Positions 59,299-64,000 of a stretch of 64,000 nucleotides of DNA are shown piece after piece. The stretch spans positions 248,001 through 312,000 of the forward strand of contig PVBG01000005.1 of NCBI GenBank assembly GCA_002968845.1, written 5' to 3'. Both the position numbers and the translations under genes were made by a program. The notes under the pieces were generated by a model. It worked only from the letters and a program-made list of their open reading frames with translations. It had not been told where the DNA came from and searched no databases. This DNA is from Neorhizobium tomejilense. GTDB lineage: Bacteria; Pseudomonadota; Alphaproteobacteria; Rhizobiales; Rhizobiaceae. Each line of letters starts with the position of its first letter. Position 1 is the first letter of the stretch.

Positions 59299-59793
59299 AT
59301 GGACAAAAAGGTGAGCGGTGACCGCACGGCGGTCGAACGCAGATCGGAGCGCGAAGTCGCGGTGACGCGCAGCTTCAACGCCCCGGTCCGCCTCGTGTTC
59401 AATGCATGGTCCAAGCCCGATTTGTTCAAGCTGTGGTGGGCGCCCAAGTCCAGTGGGGTCCCGCTTCTCGCCTGCGAGATGGATGCCCGCGCCGGAAGGG
59501 GCTATAGCGTCACGTTCGGACATGACGCCGCAAGCTCCATGACCTTCTTCGGAAAATATCTTGAAGTATCGCCGCCCTCGCGCCTCGTCTGGACCAATGA
59601 CGAAAGCGAAAACGGCTCCGTCACCACGGTCACCTTCGAGGAGGAGGAAGGCGGCAGGACGCTGCTGGTCCTGCATGAACTTTATCCTTCCAAGGAAGCG
59701 GCCGACGAATCCTGCGCCGGCATGGAAGGTGCGATGCCCGAACAGTTCGGACAGCTGGATGAACTTCTCGTCACCCTGGGCGCGCGCGTGTGA
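59299..59793 (+). CDS. SRPBCC / AHSA1 domain protein
   Basis: 164 aa. START-like fold: VAVTRSFNAPVRLVFNAWSKPDLFKLWWAPKSSGVPLLACEMDARAGRGYSVTFG (the FDAPxxxVFxAWTxPExxxxWW pattern), then FFGKYLEVSPPSRLVWTNDE and the C-terminal helix GAMPEQFGQLDELLVTLG. Binds hydrophobic ligands in relatives; ligand unknown. Co-transcribed with the VOC gene upstream and closed by a strong terminator at 59835-59870. Confidence 0.9.
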   Translation: MDKKVSGDRTAVERRSEREVAVTRSFNAPVRLVFNAWSKPDLFKLWWAPKSSGVPLLACEMDARAGRGYSVTFGHDAASSMTFFGKYLEVSPPSRLVWTNDESENGSVTTVTFEEEEGGRTLLVLHELYPSKEAADESCAGMEGAMPEQFGQLDELLVTLGARV

Positions 59794-59834
59794 ACCCGCG
59801 ACCGCCATTCGGCTGAAATGCCGAGATCGAGATA

Positions 59835-59870
59835 TAAAAGCCCGGCGCGCTGGAAGCGGCCGGGCTTTTA
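59835..59870. terminator. Terminator after the AHSA1 gene
   Basis: Perfect 12-bp stem TAAAAGCCCGGC (59835-59846) with 59859-59870. The pairing ends give AAAA before and TTTTA after, so it can act in both directions. Confidence 0.85.
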
Positions 59871-60017
59871 TCGGATAAGCCTATTCGCCTGGGTTCAGAA
59901 GAACGCCTGAATACCCGGGCGGCAATCGGATGAGGTGCAAAGGGAGTGGTTGGTGATGCCACATGGGGTGGAAGGCTATCGAGCTGACGTTGATATTGGT
60001 TGATCCTTACCGCCTAA

Positions 60018-61319
60018 TTAGGGATGTTCCGATAAATCGGGGACGAGAACGTTGCGATCCAAATCATATTTCTCCACCACAATTTGATTGCCCGAAGGGT
60101 AAAACGAGTTTTCGGGAAATCGGCGGATCGCTTTTAAATATGTAATATTGTCCTTGGAGATCCATACCTCAGTTGATGCAGAAAATGTACTTCGCTGCCA
60201 TTCTCCTTTGAAACGCATAGCGGCGATTCCATCGACCGTCTCATCACCCATGCGCACGCAGCCTTGAACGACGGGTCTTTTCCTCGCTGCGGGTGCTTCC
60301 CATCTCACCGTAAGAAGCAGGGGCCGACTTTTCCTCACCCAGGGTTCGTTGTTTCTGCGTGTATAGTAGCTGCGATCGACGAATCGAGTTTCCATATCAA
60401 AAACCTCATTCCCGTCGGCTTCAATATGGGAAAAGTGCACCTTATAACGCCCGCTGTTTACGGTTCGCATATAGGCGCGATTGACGAGGTCGCAGCTGGG
60501 ATCCTCACCAACATCGCGCGATTCTGATTCATGTGACCTGGGGTCTTCAAACTCGCGGCAAAGTAGCGCCGATTTGGCATTTGGACCACAGGACACGTAG
60601 CCTGGCTCGTCTTCATATGACAATACTTTAGTAATCACTCCGGATCTCAGCGCTTCGGGCGTCTGGATGCGATACATGCCCTTTGGGGTTGCAAGTGCCA
60701 TCATGGCAAACACTTCCCTGCTCACTCCCATCTCATCAAAGTACTTGGAAAGCTTTCTGCCCATCGCCGCGTTGGTCTTGGCCGATACGCTCGTGATTTG
60801 ATGGACGCCGACAGCGGCGCCAACCGCGGCGCTGCGGACTTTGCCTCCGGCGAGGGCAAACGGGCACGCCGAAAAACAGTACGCACCTCCGGCGCGAACT
60901 TCACCTGCCGACCAGCCATCTTTCACGATCTGCTCTTGGCAGCGCGGGTCCAGCATCGGGCAATCTTTTAACTGTGTCCTTCCGACAGTGGTTTCCAATC
61001 CAGCAGTTCGTATCATCCGTCCAATGGAAAGAGCGGCATCGACATTGCCACCGTAAGACTGGAATACGATGGGAAGTTTTCGGCTACCTAGCTTTTTCAA
61101 AAAAGTCCTGAAAAGCTTCGGTGTGTCAGCTGTAATATTCCCCTCGGCGGATACCCATTGGATGCAAGTTTCTTGGCAATTGCCACTTTGCACCAGAACA
61201 AAATCCATGGGCCTTGTTGCAAGCAGGTGGTCGCTCGTCCCAGCTTGTGCACTATCATTCGCGAATAGAACTAGGCCAGCAACGAAAAGGAAACTTAAAA
61301 TGCGGTTGCGGCTTTTCAT
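60018..61319 (-). CDS. ClpP-like periplasmic protein of unknown function
   Basis: 433 aa. Signal peptide MKSRNRILSFLFVAGLVLFA to AQA. The first half follows a ClpP-type fold: SYGGNVDAALSIGRMIR (oxyanion Gly-Gly 90-91), CFSACPFALAGG (candidate nucleophile Ser150) and GVHQITS (candidate His173), like the exported ClpP-class proteins of COG3904. The second half (~240-433) has no domain I recognise and is rich in Arg and aromatic residues. Codon use is clearly more AT-rich than the neighbours, and strong hairpins lie on both sides, so it may be a later arrival. Start follows AAGGGCTAGTA. Confidence 0.78.
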   Translation of the reverse strand: MKSRNRILSFLFVAGLVLFANDSAQAGTSDHLLATRPMDFVLVQSGNCQETCIQWVSAEGNITADTPKLFRTFLKKLGSRKLPIVFQSYGGNVDAALSIGRMIRTAGLETTVGRTQLKDCPMLDPRCQEQIVKDGWSAGEVRAGGAYCFSACPFALAGGKVRSAAVGAAVGVHQITSVSAKTNAAMGRKLSKYFDEMGVSREVFAMMALATPKGMYRIQTPEALRSGVITKVLSYEDEPGYVSCGPNAKSALLCREFEDPRSHESESRDVGEDPSCDLVNRAYMRTVNSGRYKVHFSHIEADGNEVFDMETRFVDRSYYTRRNNEPWVRKSRPLLLTVRWEAPAARKRPVVQGCVRMGDETVDGIAAMRFKGEWQRSTFSASTEVWISKDNITYLKAIRRFPENSFYPSGNQIVVEKYDLDRNVLVPDLSEHP

Positions 61320-61439
61320 TACTAGCCCTTGAAAAAACTAAAACAATAAATTGAAGCATATACAATGCAACCTGCATGTCAGCAAGGGAGCGTATTGCTC
61401 TCCTAGGACGCACAGCCGCCGCCAACTGGACGGCGTGCG

Positions 61440-61475
61440 AAAAAAGCCCGGCACGTTGAGAAACGGCCGGGCTAG
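61440..61475 (-). terminator. Terminator downstream of glutaryl-CoA dehydrogenase
   Basis: Stem AGCCCGGC (61445-61452) with GCCGGGCT (61466-61473); on the minus strand it is followed by TTTTTT. It lies between the dehydrogenase gene and the promoter region of the ClpP-like gene. Confidence 0.82.
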
Positions 61476-61498
61476 TGGTCAAGGAGGGAATCCCTCGC

Positions 61499-62674
61499 TC
61501 AGAAAAACGCCTGGATACCGGTCTGAGCTCGGCCCAGGATCAGCGCGTGGACGTCATGTGTGCCTTCATAGGTGTTGACCGTCTCCAGGTTCTGCGAATG
61601 GCGCATGACGTGGTACTCGATCTGGATGCCGTTGCCGCCGTGCATGTCGCGGGCTTGCCTCGCGATATCCAGTGCCTTGCCGCAATTGTTGCGCTTGACG
61701 ATGGAGATCATTTCGGGCGCCATCTTGTGCTGGTCCATCAGCTGGCCGACGCGGAGCGAAGCCTGCAGGCCAAGGGTGATTTCGGTCTGCATGTCGGCGA
61801 GCTTCTTCTGGTAGAGTTGCATGCCGGCGAGCGGCTTGCCAAACTGCTTGCGGTCGAGGCCGTACTGGCGGGCGCGGAACCAGCAGTCTTCCGCCGCACC
61901 CATGACGCCCCAGGAGATGCCGTAGCGGGCGCGGTTGAGGCAGCCGAAGGGACCCTTGAGGCCCGAAACGTTCGGCAGGATCGCATCCTCGCCGACTTCG
62001 ACGCTGTCCATGACGATCTCGCCGGTAATCGAGGCACGCAGCGACAGCTTGCCGCCGATCTTCGGCGCCGAGAGACCTTTCATGCCCTTTTCGAGCACGA
62101 AGCCGCGGATCTCGTTGTTGTGGGCTTCCGATTTTGCCCAGACGACGAAGACGTCGGCGATCGGTGCGTTGGAAATCCACATCTTCGAACCGCGCAGGCG
62201 GTAACCGCCTTCGATCTTTTCGGCACGGGTTTTCATGCCGCCCGGATCGGAGCCGGCATCCGGCTCGGTCAGGCCGAAACAGCCGATCAGTTCGCCCGAG
62301 ACGAGGCCGGGCAGATACTTCTTTTTCTGCTCGTCGGAGCCGTAGGCGAAGATTGGATAGATGACCAGCGAGGACTGCACGCTCATCATCGAGCGGTAGC
62401 CGCTGTCGATACGTTCGATCTCGCGGGCGACGAGGCCGTAGGCGACGTAGGAGGCGTTGGCTGCGCCATATTCTTCCGGCAGGGTCACACCGAGCAGGCC
62501 GGTTTGGCCCATCAGCTTGAAGAGGCCCTTGTCGGTCGTCTCGTCGAGATAGGCCTCCTGGACGCGCGGCAGGAGTTCGGCCTTGGCGAAGGCGGCCGCC
62601 GCGTCACGGATCATCCGCTCCTCGTCGGTCAACTGTTCTTCGAGAAGAAAGGGATCGTTCCAGGAAAAAGCCAA
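61499..62674 (-). CDS. gcdH: Glutaryl-CoA dehydrogenase (acyl-CoA dehydrogenase family)
   Basis: Oxidises and decarboxylates glutaryl-CoA to crotonyl-CoA with FAD, in lysine/tryptophan catabolism. 391 aa. N-terminal [26 protein letters not shown] signature [47 protein letters not shown] and the catalytic base Glu370 in [23 protein letters not shown], all typical of GcdH rather than other acyl-CoA dehydrogenases. Single gene, divergent from a LysR regulator that probably controls it, and closed by a terminator. Confidence 0.94.
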   Translation of the reverse strand: MAFSWNDPFLLEEQLTDEERMIRDAAAAFAKAELLPRVQEAYLDETTDKGLFKLMGQTGLLGVTLPEEYGAANASYVAYGLVAREIERIDSGYRSMMSVQSSLVIYPIFAYGSDEQKKKYLPGLVSGELIGCFGLTEPDAGSDPGGMKTRAEKIEGGYRLRGSKMWISNAPIADVFVVWAKSEAHNNEIRGFVLEKGMKGLSAPKIGGKLSLRASITGEIVMDSVEVGEDAILPNVSGLKGPFGCLNRARYGISWGVMGAAEDCWFRARQYGLDRKQFGKPLAGMQLYQKKLADMQTEITLGLQASLRVGQLMDQHKMAPEMISIVKRNNCGKALDIARQARDMHGGNGIQIEYHVMRHSQNLETVNTYEGTHDVHALILGRAQTGIQAFF

Positions 62675-62787
62675 GGGTCCTGCCTCCGGTTTGAATTGGC
62701 AAATTGAAGTTTAAAGAATTATCGCCAGCACGGCGCCCGAGAGCAAGCACCGTTTACTCATTAGGCCATGATCTATAGTAATAGGCT

Positions 62788-63720
62788 ATGGTCAGCCTCT
62801 CGCGAAAACTGCTCCCCTCCACCTCCGCGCTTGCGGCCTTCGATTCCGTCGCCCGGCTCGGTAGTTTCTCAGGTGCGGCGGAAGAGCTGTCGCTGACGCA
62901 AGGGGCGATCAGCCGGCAGGTTTCCGGCCTGGAGGAGCAGCTGGGGATCCAGCTTTTCGACCGTACCAGCCGCGGCGTCAGCCTCACTTCGGCGGGGGCG
63001 GATTATGCCAAGGTGGTGGCGAACGCACTGTCGCAGATCCGCTCCGCTTCATTGCAGGTCATGACCAAACGGCATAGCGATCAGCTGAACCTTGCGATCC
63101 TGCCGACTTTCGGCACCCGCTGGCTGATGCCGCGCATCCCGCAATTCGTCGCAAGGCATCCGGAGATCACGCTCAATTTCGCCACCCGCATCGGGGTCTT
63201 CGATTTCGATCGCGACGGCATCGACATGGCGATCCACATAGGGCCCAGGGGTGAAAAGGGGCCGGACTGGCCGGGCGCGGAATGCACCTTCCTGATGGAG
63301 GAAATGGTGGCGCCGGTCTCGTCGCCGGCATTCCTCGCTTTGCACCCGATCAAAAAGGCCGAGGACCTGATGCGCATGCCGCTGCTGCACATGGCCTCTC
63401 GGCCGGGCGCCTGGAACCACTGGTTCGAAAGCCTCGGCATCAGCGGAACGCCGTCACAGGGCATGCGCTTCGAACAGTTCGGCAACGTCGCCCAAGCCTG
63501 TATCGCAGGCCTCGGCGTTGCGCTGATGCCGCTTTTCCTGATCGACTCGGAGCTGGCGAGCGGCCAGCTTGTCGAAGCGTTCCCGCATCAGGTGACGAGC
63601 CCCAGCGCCTATTATGCGGTGGCGCCGCTCAGCAAGGTGGATTTTCGGCCGGTGGTGGCTTTTCGGGCGTGGTTGATCGAGGAGATCGGCCGGTATCGGG
63701 AAGAGGTTGTGGGCTGGTAG
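62788..63720 (+). CDS. LysR-family regulator (GcvA-like), divergent from gcdH
   Basis: 310 aa. Helix-turn-helix PSTSALAAFDSVARLGSFSGAAEELSLTQGAISRQVSGLEEQLGIQLFDRTSRGVSLTSAG at residues 9-68, then the effector domain with RWLMPRIPQFVARHPEITLNFATR and DMAIHIG, as in GcvA. The 113-base spacer to gcdH contains an imperfect palindromic stretch TGATCTATAG...CTATGGTCA near 62769-62793 that could be its site. Probably an activator of glutaryl-CoA catabolism (inference from divergence; the same pairing is common in proteobacteria). Confidence 0.9.
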   Translation: MVSLSRKLLPSTSALAAFDSVARLGSFSGAAEELSLTQGAISRQVSGLEEQLGIQLFDRTSRGVSLTSAGADYAKVVANALSQIRSASLQVMTKRHSDQLNLAILPTFGTRWLMPRIPQFVARHPEITLNFATRIGVFDFDRDGIDMAIHIGPRGEKGPDWPGAECTFLMEEMVAPVSSPAFLALHPIKKAEDLMRMPLLHMASRPGAWNHWFESLGISGTPSQGMRFEQFGNVAQACIAGLGVALMPLFLIDSELASGQLVEAFPHQVTSPSAYYAVAPLSKVDFRPVVAFRAWLIEEIGRYREEVVGW

Positions 63721-63725
63721 AGCGG

Positions 63726-63780
63726 GTGCGGCATGTGATCTCCCCCCCTTGTGGGGGAGATTCTTGGGAGTTTGCCGCAC
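63726..63780. terminator. Nested palindrome between the LysR and amidase genes
   Basis: Outer arms GTGCGGCA (63726-63733) and TGCCGCAC (63773-63780) enclose a 9-bp inner stem ATCTCCCCC (63738-63746) with 63753-63761. It resembles other rhizobial intergenic palindromes and sits between convergent genes. Confidence 0.55.
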
Positions 63781-63788
63781 CGGCTCGC

Positions 63789-64000
63789 CTACAGCCTCGG
63801 CCGCATGTCCAACCAATCGGTCGCAGCCTCATAAGCCAGCGCAATCTCCAGCACCGCCTTGTCGGCGCGCGGCCGGCCGATGATCTGGATGCCGGCGGGC
63901 AGGCCGTTGGCGCCAAAGCCGGCGGGCATGGCGGCGACCGGCAGGCCGGCCATCGAGGCGGGGACCACCACTTCCATCCAGCGGTGATAGGTGTCCATCG
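63789..64000 (-). CDS. Amidase C-terminal end (gene continues beyond window)
   Basis: The last ~70 residues of an amidase-signature enzyme: TYHRWMEVVVPASMAGLPVAAMPAGFGANGLPAGIQIIGRPRADKAVLEIALAYE. The P-A-S-x-x-G-x-P-A-x-x-x-P-x-G-x-x-x-x-G-L-P-x-G-x-Q pattern is the GatA/amidase C-terminal signature. The Ser-Ser-Lys catalytic part lies outside the window, so substrate and activity cannot be judged. Confidence 0.85.
   Translation of the reverse strand, partial: MDTYHRWMEVVVPASMAGLPVAAMPAGFGANGLPAGIQIIGRPRADKAVLEIALAYEAATDWLDMRPRL

Overview
The window looks like chromosomal DNA of a Rhizobiaceae member (Rhizobium / Neorhizobium / Agrobacterium type). The DNA is GC-rich and packed with ABC, TTT and RND transporters. 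It carries a Ku/LigD end-joining set in PE-Lig-Pol order, RIME-like intergenic palindromes, and many promoters of the alphaproteobacterial general-stress type (GGAAC-N16/17-CGTT). I see no rRNA, tRNA, CRISPR array, insertion sequence or phage gene. The species cannot be fixed by reading alone.

Layout. 1-4429: end of a DctD-like sigma-54 activator, then a tripartite tricarboxylate transporter (tctC-tctB-tctA). 4521-10118: LacI-type repressor divergent from a GtsABCD-like glucose/mannose ABC operon, with a matching operator beside each. 10160-33981: a stress island. It holds two single-BON proteins plus a third at its end, an HRxxN (HWE) sensor kinase, topoisomerase IB, a DJ-1/PfpI protein, a tri-heme cytochrome c, GlgX and GlgA, a DUF892 ferritin-like protein, a NepR-like anti-sigma candidate, two Ku proteins with LigD, an ECF sigma factor, UdgX with a GST, a PQQ glucose dehydrogenase, and many small proteins including two of only 25 and 22 residues. 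34034-41267: a tandem-PAS hybrid kinase, then TetR and an RND pump. 41216-50651: LysR divergent from a branched-chain-amino-acid-type ABC operon that runs into a GMC oxidoreductase, 3-hydroxyisobutyryl-CoA hydrolase and 3-hydroxyisobutyrate dehydrogenase. 51162-54968: sulfate ABC transporter. 55230-59793: DNA alkylation repair, succinate-semialdehyde dehydrogenase with an XRE-cupin regulator, a VOC and an AHSA1 protein. 60018-61319: an AT-richer ClpP-like periplasmic protein. 61499-64000: glutaryl-CoA dehydrogenase with a divergent LysR, and the end of an amidase.

Main observation. Seventeen sequences matching GGAAC-N16/17-NGTT (nine with a perfect CGTT) lie between 10160 and 31226. Each points at a gene start, usually 20-100 bases away. 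They precede almost every transcription unit of the island, including the ECF sigma gene itself. So DNA end joining, uracil repair, glycogen metabolism, periplasmic BON proteins and a set of uncharacterised small proteins appear to form one general-stress regulon packed into 21 kb. The HRxxN kinase and NepR-like protein would supply possible signalling parts; no PhyR is in the window. Start sites were chosen by ribosome binding sites and family alignment from memory, and no search was run.
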